A DNA stretch of 64,000 bases from Vespula vulgaris (GCF_905475345.1 NC_066602.1:4486814-4550813), one strand, 5' to 3'. Counted from the first letter of the stretch, positions 22,978 to 36,928 are shown. Notes: generated from the sequence alone by a model not told the origin. Program-made: numbers and translations.

Positions 22978-25045
22978 TTAAGATATAGGGGAATGACCTA
23001 AACATTGCCATTCTGGTTGTCCACATTCACAAACACGTCCTGCATGACGTACGTGAAAGACAGTCACTATACCCCTACTATCATCAAATTTACAAGTAAT
23101 ATGTAAATTATGAATTAAAAAAGTATAAAACTGATTTCCCCATCTTTGTCTCAAATATACTGATCGTGGATCTTCTCGAAGAACACTCTCAATGGCTCTT
23201 CTTTCTTCTTCCGCTTTATCTTCTAAAATTTCATTCAAATGAATCAAAGCTCGTTCGTTAAACACTACAGACAGTGTTCGTACATTTGGTCTCGATATCC
23301 ATTCTGGAATTCTAACTTCAAAGGAAGCATTTTCTCTCAATTCTGTAGTACCTATTAAATTGATGTCCTCTCTTTGTAATAAATTATTATCTGTAGTAGT
23401 TCTTAGAGATACTGGAAAATTAGATAAAGTTTGAGAAGGTGTTAAAGTTTGAGGTTGAAAACCTTCTTCCCCATCAGGAGCTTCTCGAATACCCATACGT
23501 ACTGGAGAATTATCAACTCTTGAATTTAATGCACACCTATGCAATAAATCTAAATCTGTACCGCAAACAGTATTTGGTCCATCTGCTCCATCCAGAAGTC
23601 TGGAATTACGAGAAGTATGAATCTCTGTGTAATTATCTCTTTCGTTTCTCAATGTATAAATTGAGTCGACATTATTTTGATCGTTAAAAGTTACATCTTG
23701 TAATCTGGTATTCAAATCTCCTGTATCTTCCGAATCTGATTCTAAACTACGTACGTATGTATTACTTTCGATTGTTGCAGTAAAATCTGATCTTGAATTA
23801 GATGATGTATTTACAATTGTATTGGATATTTCATATGAATTAGTATTTTCATTATTTTGTAAAGTATTTTCTGAATTAAGCTCCGAAGATTGAATATAAT
23901 TTCTTGATTCTAGATAATTCTCCAAATTAGGATATCCTTGGAACTCTTCTGCTTGTAATCTAAGTGCAATTTCTTCATCTCTGGAAACATCTGTTTCTTG
24001 TACTATGTTATAAGAACCATTTCTAAGATAAAAATCAGAAAGCCTATTTCTTGAATCGTTATTGGATCCAAAATTAGTATTTAAATTAGATGTTTGATCT
24101 TGAATTAAATTAATACTTTCTTCCATATACTCGGCTGATTCCATCTCATTCATAGGAAAGTCCATTAATCTATTGCATAATTTTTCTATGTGCAATGGAT
24201 TGTCATATTGTGGAATGTAAGGTTTTATATCTAATACAGGTGTTTGATCTACCATATCAACACCCTCAAAGTAGATGGTATAATTATCAATTTTTAATAT
24301 TTTCACCAAACTTAAACCGATAGGACAAGGACGATGAGGAGAACGCGTAGAAAATACACCTGTTCTGATACCATTCAATCTTGGTGGAGCCACTTTAGCA
24401 CGAATATGTGTTGAATCATTTCTATGGAAATGAAATATAATCCTAATACAAAAAGTTATGTTAATTGCTATATAATTTAAAAATATGATATAAATACTTT
24501 ATCTATTTAAGTTTACCACAGGTGAGAAAAATCTTGTAATCCTTGAAGCGCATGGTCTGGATTTGTAAACACAGAATTATGAAGTAATATTTTTCCAGAC
24601 GTCCTTCCAGAAATTCCAGGCTGTCGTGGTACACCTCTTTTATTAGGAAAGCAGGTAGATATTATCCCAATAGGTTTCAACTTTAAAGTATCGTCTTCGT
24701 TACTTGTACCAGGTTTTACCTCCTCCAAAGGTATCTTCTTGGATTCCAAGTTAGTTGTACCATTTTTACTTAATTCCAAGAGACGTTTAATATTATTAAT
24801 ATCTTTTTCGTGCATGTATCGTAAGTTTTTTATTTGTTGTCTGAAAGTTATATATTAATAACATTTTTAGTAGGTTATTTCCACGTCAAATTTTTTGTAA
24901 GTTTCATGATTATAAAATAATCGGAAAAAAAAAGGAAATTTTAAGAGAAATTGTACCTTAAATTATTAATCTCGTTTCTAGCCGCCGTTAATTGTCCAAG
25001 CATATGTTTCATGTTTAAATCTGAACTTTGACAGTTCGATTCCAT
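22978..25045 (-). CDS. TRMO: TRMO, tRNA (adenine(37)-N6)-methyltransferase
   Basis: TRMO methylates N6 of t6A37 in tRNA-Thr(GGU) using S-adenosylmethionine. Minus-strand exons 24957-25045, 24517-24840 and 22978-24442 give 625 residues (human 441). An N-terminal coiled-coil-like stretch is followed by the TsaA/YaeB domain (about 82-240). It contains KPIGIISTCFPNKRGVPRQP, PPRLNGIRTGVFSTRSPHRP and GVDMVDQTPVLDIKPYIP. The exon 2-3 junction was set at an AG at 24443-24444 because it restores FSHLW-IIFHFHRN. A long polar Asn/Ser/Asp insertion spans about 250-480. The conserved C-terminal region resumes with EDPRSVYLRQRW. The tail ends CECGQPEWQCLGH, a Cys-rich string I have not seen in the vertebrate protein. 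Confidence 0.92.
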
Positions 25046-25641
25046 ATTTAAATTTTATTGAGAACACGTATTACCGGCATTATCAAGAATGAACAGTTTA
25101 TAATATATGAGAAATATTATTTGAAAAAATTTCCTTTTATCCAATTTTTGTAAATCTATCACCAAGTTTTATCATTTTAGATAGTATAAATCTGCAGGTT
25201 TTTATTTTCCACATATAATTAACATTACTCTTCCGTAATTGATTGTAGACACATACGTACGCATGCAAACAAAATATAATCATGATACAACGTGAATCGA
25301 TAGCATATTCACTGAAAGTATATTTGTGTAATGAATGATACCATAAATATGTACTTAAGATATAAATATTTGAGTAATATTTTTATTAGAATAATCGATA
25401 TATTTTCCTTAGAAAATAATTAAAACTGTAATAATACAATAATATATTCTAAGAAGATAAAAATGACGAACAGGATGACGTCATCTTCTCAGCACGTGAT
25501 TGGTACGTGACTCACTGGACGGACCAATAAAGATCAACCATGTCGACCAATCGCGACTTCCCATATCTCATTGAACTACTTCGACAAAATGGCGACGCGA
25601 GAATAATTTTGAACACGCAGCTTATTGATCTCTGCAATAAG

Positions 25642-25681
<40 letters not shown>

Positions 25682-27005
25682 CTTGCAAAAAAACATTTTG
25701 TCGTTAATTAAAAAAAAAAAAAAATATATATTTTTAAATCTTTTAAATAATCATTGAGAATATGAAGTTGGAAACATTGATTGCTATTCTATCCACACAG
25801 TTAACCTGTTATATAATATATATAGTTTCTATGCATAGAGATTGCATTCCCAATTCATGTGAATTGGGCTGGCTGTGTTAACGGCTTAACATGGCCTAAC
25901 ATTATCTTCTTCGATCGCATTATATGACAGTGGCTTGCTATGGTCCTTTTATGCACGTTACACTTGCTTACTATCCAATTACTTTTTAAACAATTAATCG
26001 ATGTTTCAATATTAAATGCGCATATACATATATCTAAATATTAGCATTTAGCATAGCATAAACTGATTGTATTAAAAGGAAAAAAGCAGTAAATAAATTA
26101 CTAGATTATTATTATTAGTGACACGAAGGTTTGTAACATTTAAATATTTGCACACATTGAATAATTCATTATTCTTTCTTTTCGTATTATTAATTGGTAC
26201 GAATTTTGTAAGTGAAATCAAATCAAATATATATATTTCCATTATTAATCTTCTAAATATACTAACAATATCATTATTAATATTTATATAGTGTACACCA
26301 TTTTTAAAATACAACTCACAATATCCCACATTGACGGTCGATATAAAAACAAAAATGGACTTTTTATGCAGTTGTACAAAGTTCCAGATGTGATGTGTCA
26401 CTTTTGATGTGCATGCTCCTTCCTTTTCTCTTATCATCTATCTCTATTCGTCGAACGAAGACGTGCGTGAATAGCTCGAAAGTAAATATTAAATTTTAGT
26501 TGTTTTTATAAACACGATTAAAATTATTCGAGAAAATATATTGTTTATTATTTGATTTGATCAAATAATTATTTAAATAAACATATTCTAAAATGTTTTG
26601 ATATTTATAATTAAAAGAAATTAGTAAATAATATAATCATTAAAAATAGATTGTTGTGAAAGACAGAAATTTAATAATGAATATACTATAATGTTAACAT
26701 TCGCGTTTGTATGATATAATAGAGTAATAAATCTTAAATTTTTTACAGTTTACATGATTAAAAATCATTGAAAATTATAAAATTGTATCTTATATGTCAT
26801 CATGTCATATATTTTATATAATTGTTAATGGACAAAGGTTCCAAGTCTTAATTTATATAAAGAGTAATAATATTAGGTTAATAATTATTAGTTTTAATAA
26901 TAAAACGACTTAGTAATAAGTTATTAAGCATAAAAGTAATAATATAGCACAATATTTAACAATCATACAAATGTATATGTTTGTTTTCTGCAGTTAAAAA
27001 ACACA
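25046..27005. promoter_or_regulatory. Divergent TRMO/PEX5 promoter region
   Basis: Motifs cluster at 25476-25597: a full CRE TGACGTCA (25476-25483), an E-box CACGTG (25493-25498), and CCAAT boxes at 25499-25503 (inverted), 25524-25528 and 25547-25551. An AAAATGGCGAC motif (YY1-like) lies near 25587. This is a typical housekeeping bidirectional promoter. The PEX5 start at 27006 follows an acceptor (CTGCAG) near 26993, so a non-coding PEX5 exon probably lies just right of the cluster. The rest is AT-rich, with a TA repeat at 25642-25680 and a palindrome at 25849-25868. Confidence 0.6.
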
Positions 27006-29529
27006 ATGGCATTTCATGAATTAGTAGAAGGAGAATGTGGAGTTCCTAGTTCATTAATTCGCCTTACATCACATTTTGTGAAAGATCATGGCTTCAAGGA
27101 AGAAGGAATACATCATCCTTTTATACCACCAGAATCATTTCAAGCCACAGATTCTGAACAGTTAGTGAAACAATTTATCGAAGAAACATCATGTCCACAA
27201 ACATTTCGAATGGATAATTTATTACAAGAGATGCGTGAAATCGATCAAAATATTCAACCACCTGTAGCAGCACCAGGAGTAGTTAAGGAATTAACTGGTT
27301 TAGATACTTCTTGGGCAAATCAATATTTAGAATCTGGAAGACACTTCGATGTAACTTTCTTTTACTTTTTAATTTTTGTATATATGTATATTTTATAATG
27401 GTGTTAATATTAGAGTATAGTATTAATATAGATTTAACATATTTAATATTAAAATGAAAAATCTTTACAGGAACATCATGCAGATGATATTTGGAATACA
27501 CCGGTAATAAAAAACAAACAAACTCCGATTATCCAAGCCCAAGAAACTCACGAATTTGGATTAGATCCAAAATGGGCAGAAGAATATTTAGAACATAGCA
27601 TAGATAGTGTAGAAAACAATATTCCCAAGCATGAAGTAGCAGAAACAATAGAAAATAATGAAAATTCTAATTTGGTGTATTCTAAATTTATGAAATTTAT
27701 GAGACAGGAGGGTGAAGTTCCAATAAAAAATGTTGAATTGTCATTACCAGATTCTAATAATACAGATGATAATTGGACAGAAGAATATGTCAACCAAAAA
27801 AGTAATCAAAATATATCTGAGAATAGTAACGATGAAAATAAAGTCTTGAATCAAGTAGAAGAAGATCTATCTGTAGCTGGTACTTGGATTGATGAATTTG
27901 TAAAGGAAAATATATTTTCTGCAGGTAAATAAATAATATAATTTCGTTTTATTACTAAAATATTTAGTCAAAATTATTTTTAAAATTTCATTGATTATTT
28001 TATATTAGATGTTGACAATTATGAGTCTACATTTTGGACACGTCTTCAAAATGAGTGGGATAAAATATCATCATCAGATGATATTTCCACGGTACATCCA
28101 TGGATATCTGAATATGAAGCATATTATGATCCATTTAAAGATTATGCGTTTCATAATGAGAATCCCATGAAGAATTTACCTGAAGCATTAGAAGAAGGTA
28201 TAAAAAGACTGAACGCAGGTGATTTACCAAGTGCAGTTCTTTGTTTTGAAGCAGCAGTACAACAAGATGAAAATAATTCTGAAGCTTGGTTACTTCTTGG
28301 CAAGACTCAAGCAGAAAATGAGCAAGATCCTTTAGCTATTTCTGCGTTAAAACGTTGCCTGAAACTTGATCCTTTAAATGGAACAGCCCTTATGGCTCTC
28401 GCGGTTTCTTATACAAATGAATCCTATCAAAAACAAGCATGTTTAACACTAAAAGAATGGTTATTGAAGAATGAGAAATATAAGCATCTTTCGGTCTCAA
28501 AAACTGTCACAGAGCACAATCCAAGATCCAGTGTATCAACAATTTTGTTTGAGTAAGCTCAATGTCATAAAAATTAAGTACATAAGACAAAGAAAAAACT
28601 TTTTCTTGTTTTTATTATAGTGATGTACACAAAGAAGTACAAAAATTATATATACAAGCTGCTAGAATGATTCCTCGAGATCAAATAGATGCTGATGTGC
28701 AATGCGGTCTTGGTGTGTTATTCAATTTATCCAGCGAATATGATAAAGCTGCTGATTGCTTTCAAGCTGCTTTACAAGTTCGACCTGATGTATGTATATA
28801 TTTGTTATATAAAAATGAAAAACGTGTTATATCAAAATGAAAACATTTTTAATCATAATAACATGAAACTTTTGTACTTATACTTGTTAAACGAGAAGTA
28901 CAATTTACTTTTTTTCTAAGGATTCTAGATTATGGAATCGATTAGGCGCAACATTAGCCAATGGTCAACGTTCAGAAGAAGCAATAAATGCGTACCATCG
29001 TGCCTTAGAATTATCGCCAGGTTTTATCAGAGCACGTTATAATCTTGGAATCTCTTGTGTTAATTTAGGAGCATATAAGTAAATAAAGAAATTGTCTATT
29101 TCATATTGATATATTATGATATCAAATTATATATTGAATAATTACATATTTTGTTTTTTTTTATAGAGAAGCTGGAGAACATTTACTAACAGCTTTGAAT
29201 CAACAAGCTGCTGGTAGAGGAGTTCAAGGAGAATACATAGCACCTAAAGCAATGTCGAACACAATATGGTCAACTCTCAGGCTAGTTTTATCATTGATGC
29301 ACAAATATCATTTGAATGAAGCTGTAGAAAATAGGTATTCTTTTTAAAATTGTTAAAAGGATTTTCATGAATAATAGACTATTTATAAATATTCCTTTTT
29401 TCATATTATTATATATTATATGTTATTTTTCATATCATACAATACGTAAGTACTGTACAATTACGTCCTAAGTTTTTTCTTTGTTGCAGAGATTTGTCAA
29501 AGTTAAATAAAGAATTTGAGATTGTATAG
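27006..29529 (+). CDS. PEX5: PEX5, peroxisomal targeting signal 1 receptor
   Basis: PEX5 is the cycling cytosolic receptor that binds C-terminal SKL-type signals and docks at the peroxisomal PEX13/PEX14 complex. Exons: 27006-27350, 27471-27924, 28009-28552, 28621-28789, 28921-29078, 29167-29334, 29490-29529, for 625 residues. Cys11 (GECGVPSSL) sits where the mono-ubiquitinated cysteine of PEX5 is known to be. WxxxF/Y-type PEX14-binding motifs include WANQY, WAEEY, WTEEY, WIDEF and WISEY. Tetratricopeptide repeats cover about 330-600, with AWLLLGKTQAENEQDPLAI and LWNRLGATLANGQRSEEAI. The C-terminus RDLSKLNKEF matches the family end. Phases agree throughout. Confidence 0.95.
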
Positions 29530-32234
29530 GCAGTTTCTGCGTTTAGCAGAAAATACAGAGATAGCAATGATTTGAGCATGAAATAACTGCATTATTATAT
29601 ATAAAGGCATGTATACTTCTGGAACCTCTGGGATGTAGTTATTATAAAAGAAATATGGTTTTTTCATTATTGAGATATAGAATAAATGAAATAAAAGATA
29701 TTTTAAATAAATCCCGAAACAGTTATATATATGCGTGTAATTGTACATGACATAATGTTCAAACAACTTTTCTATTTATATATATTTTGATCTTACAAGG
29801 GTGATTTTGATACTATATTTACATATATATAACACACATTATGAAAATAGTACTGGAACTTAGCCACAATGGAATTTATTAATTGTTTTAATACATGAAT
29901 TATTAAGTTCAACTGTAATAATCTTGTTGGATGAAAATATTGTTACCTTCATAAGTCAGTTGTAATATCATTAAAATTATTATACTCAATTATGAAGTTG
30001 TTGTGAAGAATCAATTATTAGCGAAGTTTATTGTTGTGCCAATTTATTGTTGAGACAAATAATTCACTATTCTATACAGATTAAATGAATGGAAAACACA
30101 ATGCATTGAAAAATAACATAATTATATAAATAAAAAAATTAATCTCTAATTTTAAAATAAAAATCATTACTCTCAATGTATTAATGGAACAATGCTGGTC
30201 ATTATCCAATATTAAAGAATATATCTTATATTAATCCAGTGACATACTGCATGGTAAGTGAATAAAAATGCAATATCATTATATATTTTTTCATTAACAT
30301 TCCAGAAAATGAAAGTTATTTAAAAATATCAGTTAATTCTATCTCTAACTTTTTTGTTAAAAATAATTTTAATTTATTCATTTATTCCTTATAATTATTA
30401 AGACAAGGATAATATATGAATTTAAATTAATATTAAATTATATTAATATTAAATAAATATTAATAAGTCATTTCTATATTAGAATTATTGCATTACTTCT
30501 TTTTATACAATTATTTTCTTAACTTCGGATAAAATTCTATCTTCAATTTTAGTATATGAATTAATTCTGTGTCTTTTATTATAAAAAAGGGAAATAGATA
30601 TTATTATTAAATAAATGCTAAAGTTTTATAGTATATGTTTAAAATTTGTATTTATATATTTTTGACAATAATGATTTATAAATATTTCAGAACTCTAACG
30701 CAATTATATTGGATCTATAATAAAGAAAAATTATTCCTAAAGGCACATCAAAAAGAGTTACATATTTTATAATACAGATATTAATTGTGGAACACTAAGT
30801 TCTATAGAATCAATAAATTTAATAAAAAATAATTATTTTAATGAAGTTTACTACTTCTATAATATATGTTATTTCCCTATAGCAAATAGGATATCAAAAT
30901 TCTATAATACAAGTTATTAATAAAATTCAATAGTTATAGTATAAATTAAACGAAATGTACTATTTAATGTTATACTCATATTAAATATCAATCGAATCGT
31001 GCTTTTAATTAAAAGAAATCTATCGTTTTCATTTCAAAATATCCATTCATTTACTCACGAAATAAATTATTTTTTAACGATGTTTGTTTATAAGAGGGTC
31101 GAATATTTATTTATTTATTTATAAAAAAAAAAAACTAAATGTTCTTGATATATGTCAACAGTAAAATTACAATTGCAAATCTATGTATATACATAGTTAT
31201 CTTACACATTCATAAATAGTTATTAATGATCATTTACTATCATATACAGATGGAAAAGTTAAGAATTATTCAATAAAAAAATTTACAGAAATAGTAAAAC
31301 ATAACTCAGTTTTACTTTAACAATGTAAAATATGCAAAAAGCTTGTATTATCTGAATATTATAGTATATAGTCTATACTATTTTATTACACATAGATAAA
31401 TATAATTTTTAATATAATTTTTAGAAATGAAGTATATAAAAATCACAAGCACACTCAATGTAAGAGATTTCATTTTATAAAATTTTCTAATTAAATACAC
31501 GATTTTTGAGAATAAGAATTCGTTTATCCTATTTGCTTCAGAACAGTATATATTTAAATGTAAACTACAATAGATCTCTCTATATAGAACATTGCAACAG
31601 CTGATTATATCATAATTTTTCATTTATATATTTTTCTTTTTTTTTCTTTTTTCTTTTAATTCCTTTCAATTAATTTATAACATTCCATAAATCAAAGAAT
31701 ATGCTCAACACGTTTGCTATAAATATAATTTTCAAATATTTGATGAAAAATAAGATGCTGTTGTTGGAAAGTACATTTGTTCGAAATTGAAATAATATTA
31801 TATTAATTAATTTTATATACTAATAAAGTCCAATTAATATAAGATAACAATTTATTAAAATTAATATCACAGTAAATTGTTTTAACATTACGATAGTAAA
31901 ATCTTACAGAAACAAACAAATAATTCGAATTTGACAATTGACAAAATAAAAAAAATTATTACCAAACTAAATATAAAGGCAAAACTATATGGATAAAAAA
32001 TATATATATATATTTTTTTTATAGCAGTATGTAATACATACATATTATAAGACTTTTTTTTGAATCGGATATATTTGATTTCTATTCCTTTCTTTGAAAT
32101 ATTTAAAAGTGTACTTTATTATATTATGTAATATCATATATAACTTTCTAATTCCTTTAATAATTGTTATATACTTCCTCAAATTTATTTATTTCTCTAT
32201 ATGTGATTTATAAGTAAAATTACCTAAGATGATT
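29530..32234. other. Convergent PEX5/HPS3 interval
   Basis: About 2.7 kb of very AT-rich DNA carrying the two 3' ends. I see no coding frame with family features, RNA gene or structured repeat beyond short A/T runs. Confidence 0.6.
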
Positions 32235-35200
32235 TTACAACTTTAAAGTTGATAATAATTGTTGGCTAGTTTCTATTATTAATGATTTCACATGATCTGC
32301 ATGCATAATCTGAGTACACATTTCAGTACATTTTTGAAAAGCCATTGCATTATCTTTTGGTAAAATATGATGTAGACTTTTCAAAGGTAAAACGTGTGGT
32401 AAATGATGTAAAGTTTCTGAAATTATAAATCATTTCTAAGCATTTTAAAAAAAATATCAAATAATTATATTAAATCATATATAAATATTGTGCAGTTGTT
32501 CAAAAATAATTTTTTTTATTTATAATAACTTACCCTTCATAATTTCACTATATAAACAATGTAATTCTGTTTGTTCAGTATATGTAGAAATTCTACTCTG
32601 TAATAACTCGATAAGATATTTCCACTCTACTTCTTTCATATATTTATCCTGAAATATTTCAAACCAGAATCTTAATTAGCTTTTCTATAAAATAAATTAC
32701 TAAAATAATTACTTTAATGAAGAAGATTTTTATTTTACCTTTGCGTATTGTAAAATTGCTTGAGGACAATTATCCATTAAAATTAATGTTACTTCTTCAG
32801 TATCTTGTATATATAAAGTTTTAAGTGACAAACTGCCATCAATATTTTGAGATTCAAGAAATTGTTTTACTTCTTGTAAACATTCAAGCGGTATAAATTC
32901 ATATGATAGCACACATTGTAATTTGAACAATTCAGGATGAATGGATTTCCCTGTATCAGATGTTGCAGTCATATTTATGAAATCTTTGAAATCATTTGTA
33001 GTTAAAATTGCTTGATAATCCTTCGCATATGGAGGCATTTTATTTAAGTATTGTGGCCTGCATTTTGCAAATATAAAATCTCTGTCAATATTGTCTTTAT
33101 ATTCTTTGTTTTCAATATTGTACATTTTTGTTTGTGTCAGTTTACCCAAGTATGAACGTACTAATAATTTAAATGCTTCTACCATAGCAAAATCAGAACA
33201 TATTTTATTTTTATTTATGCCAGATAGATCGATCATCGATTTAATGTTGAAATAATTATGGAAATATTTTTCTATAAAAATTTGTAAGGCTGCTGCAGCA
33301 TTGTGACCATCTCTTCCAACACGAGATGGTAAATATTCTAAAAAGGCTTGTAAGATTTGATGTAAAGATAAACCATTGTTATCTTCTTCTATTATTTGTA
33401 TAAGTATCTCAGCAAATGCAATGGTCTTCTTATGTAACAACATTCCGGCAAAATCTGAAAATGTAGGGACTAGTGTACTTCTTTTTTTCACTGCTGTCAT
33501 CTCAAATAATAAATCCCAATGTTCCAAAATCATTTTTTTAATACATTGTACAGAAACATGTTCTAGAATTTCTTCAGCATGATCTTGTTTTTGATTTTGT
33601 ACATATAGCAAAGCTAATGCAAGACGAATTGGATCACATATCTCATATGATAATAGTAAATTTATTAACTTATCTGTCACGTAATCTCTCAATACCACAC
33701 TTCCAAAAATTAATTTCAATAATTCTTGTTTTTTTAATCTACAGATGATTTCTATAATATTGTGTCCTTGAAACAGAGTATCAGCTTCAGTGCCACATCT
33801 CATTATCATCAGTATGTCAGTTAAAAATGTTATAAGACCTGGTGCATCCTGAGTTGACTTTCTCGATAACACTTCAGAAGGTTTTAAACCTGACATTTTG
33901 TAATAAGGTATGCATAGTTCCCAATCTGATTCATACTCTGAACGTATATAATAATCTCCCAATAATGCACAAGATTGATTGTACAAATTTTTTAATTTCA
34001 ACCAATTTCTATGTGTTGCATCATCGTCATCATTATCAAAACCATAATAAGAACTATCTTTAGCTAAGCGTATTAAAGCATGAGCCTCACCCAATAAATG
34101 TCTATATGTACTTGGACTTGATGATTTATGGCTTCTTGCAGCATTTAGAATGTCATAATATACAGTCTCCAGCTTAGGTAAAATTAATGAATATAATGTC
34201 CAAGAATTGTCAGCTTTAGCTAATAAAACTAAATAACTTTTTGTGTGTAATAGCTTTTGTATACCCAAAAATGGTCTCAATCCTATCAGACATACAGGTT
34301 CTGAGATACTTGGACAGGTTACTTTATACTGATCAATATCATTTAACATTTTTGCCACATAATGTGATAAGCGTAATGTATAAGATTCTAAACCAACGTC
34401 AGTCAATGCATGAAGTACTGTATGCTCAAGTGCAATGTGATTAATGGGTGCAGTAAATGGATAAGTCGTTAAACAAGTCGCATCTAAAGGATTTGCACTT
34501 GTTGCTGAAAAATGATAAAGATATCCTTCTTGTATAGTACATACAAAGCAACTTATACCTTGTAAGTATTTGTATTTGTCAGATCTTAAAATTGATTTCT
34601 TTATGCAAGATCCATTACATTCTTTTCTCATATATAATGGTTTTAACATTGAACATTTAAAATATTCCATGCTTCTATCTACTTCTGATTTATTATTAGC
34701 AATAGCAATTCTGAGAGATAGTAGATTTTTTACAGTATAATTTTCAGACCAGCCAGAATCAGGTGAATTAGTTTTGATAAAAACTTTCATATCCGGTGGA
34801 TTTAAAGTGAAAGGACTAAGAGTATGTCCAGGACCAATTCTTTCCAAACTTATAGATGGAAAATTTATAGTCAATGGCTGTGAATTTGTATCGATAATTT
34901 CTTGAGCAACTAACCTTTGTAATTCTTCTTTTTCATTATATATCAAATGATCCCAGTCGATAACTTCATTATTTTTTTTTGATTTTATTTTCTTGATATC
35001 TGTTGTTTCTGATTTGCACCATGCATTTATCTTTGACGTCATGTTCTTTTTGTTTTTACTCTTCGTACTTGATGCATCATTATTTTCTAGCATAAGATTC
35101 TGTTCTGAAATTTTATGCTTTAGATTTGTTGCTTGAGCAATTGTTTCTTGGTCCTGATTACTAGATGTATGATTATTATCAACAAGTGATGAGTCATTAG

Positions 35201-35957
35201 ATATTGAAGTTTTGTCAATTGATGATTCATTTGTAGATGTTAACGAGCTAAGTTGATCTATATCTTCATACATAGAATTGGTTAATCGAAAAACACATAA
35301 ATTAGTACTATTCATAATAATTATAAAATCTTCCGCTATTTCCATATGCATAGGTGAAAATGAGAATCCTAAAGACCAAGGCCTTGCTTCAAAATCTATA
35401 AATTTTAATTTAGATAATTGTTGTGTTTCAACTTTATATTCGTGAAGTATAGCAGTATTTCCTGAAGCAATTAATAAATTTCCAGTACTTTGACAACAAG
35501 CTATTAATGTTGGTTGCACGCTTAAAGGCAATTCTATCATTTCCAAACTATTTAATGGTCGATTTAAACTTGGAGTTACACGACCTGCAATTCTAGCTCG
35601 CATCGGCTGACTTTGATCTTTTACTACCGCCCAATTTACATATATTCTTACAAAATTATTAGTAACTTTGTTCCCATGGTTATTACTTATATTGTCCCTA
35701 GAATATTTTGATTCTAATGTCACAACATAATCTCCTTTAGAACAATGTAATATTTGATTAATCATATCAACAGTTGGAAATATTGTATGCAATTTTATAT
35801 CAGATGGCATTAACTCCCATACTTCAACACAATGTGTCGAAAGAGCTAGCAATAACATTTCTCGTCCATTAGTATTTGCAACACATGTTGCAGTTGGTTC
35901 TTCAATTTGGGTAACATTCTGTCCCAAAAAATTATGTACTGTTATAACTCGTACCAT
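32235..35957 (-). CDS. HPS3: HPS3, BLOC-2 complex subunit
   Basis: HPS3 belongs to BLOC-2 (with HPS5 and HPS6), which routes cargo from endosomes to lysosome-related organelles such as pigment granules. A large first exon (32739-35957) is followed by 32534-32648 and 32235-32416, for 1171 residues (human 1004). The N-terminus MVRVITVHNFLGQNV opens a degenerate beta-propeller. RIYVNWAVVKDQSQPMRARI and MIELPLSVQPTLIACCQSTG match HPS3 landmarks. A low-complexity Ser/Asn/Lys region occupies about 230-340. The C-terminal half is helical, with no catalytic motif. The start methionine is the first in frame. Human HPS3 has many exons, whereas here one exon encodes most of the protein. Confidence 0.85.
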
Positions 35958-36928
35958 GTTTACTTTGCTATGATATAATCTTTTGAGACATAATTATAAA
36001 ATAAATAAATCCTTTGTTTTTAAAAAACCTATAATATTTAAAAAAAAAAAGGAGAAATTATGTATATTAATAGTATACATAATTTACGTTACTTCAAATA
36101 TGAAAATGAATTGTTACCTTGTTGCAAATAACCAAAGAAAATATATGAAATCATTATTTCATACACATCTCTTGTTTTACATAAATAAAAATATTTTTAT
36201 AATCTTCTTTCTCAATAGAAATATCAAAGTATTATTTTTTTAAAGTTACATATTTCCGAGTTATCTCTGATAATAACTTTTATATATATTCAATGAGGGA
36301 TGATAATTACGATTAACAATAATAACCGTATTGAAATCCACTTGTAAATGTCGAAGGAGAACAAATTCTTCTCGATAATTAATAATTTCTAATTAATCTT
36401 TTTATGTGAAAATTAACGTATACGGCTACACAAGAAAGGTATAGAGACATGTCAAGATCAACACTCGACTTGTTTGACATTTTCCATTTATCTTACGCAT
36501 GCGCAGATCCATTTATAGATACATATGTGATCTCAGCGCCATATAAGCGTTTTCATGTAATCAACTTAAATTAATATTGCATTATATACACTGTAAATCG
36601 TTAGAAAAAATACTGTTTTATATTTTTATTCAATAATGTCCGAATTCTATATTAAAGATAGAACATGTTAAACTTTTTCAATAATGTAATATATTCGAGA
36701 AAATTTCAAAACTATGCACAATTATTAATTATTTATAAATGTATTCATAAAATATATACTTATAGTATAACCTTAACTAATAATACAAATGAAATGGAAG
36801 GTACAATATTCAATAGTGATATATATAATTATAAAAATATTATAAAATTACAAATATTAGATGTACTATATTAATGTTGTGTTTTATTTTTGTAATACCA
36901 AATTTAATCGTTTTGTATAACTTATAAG
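35958..36928. promoter_or_regulatory. HPS3 upstream region with NRF1-like site
   Basis: The interval separates the HPS3 start from the Borealin stop on the same strand. At 36495-36505 the sequence ACGCATGCGCA is an NRF1-type palindrome standing out in AT-rich DNA, about 540 bases before the HPS3 ATG. No other gene was seen. Confidence 0.4.

Noticed and set aside
25849..25868. Rho-independent-type terminator
   Set aside because: The stem lacks a following T run and the DNA is eukaryotic, so such terminators do not apply.
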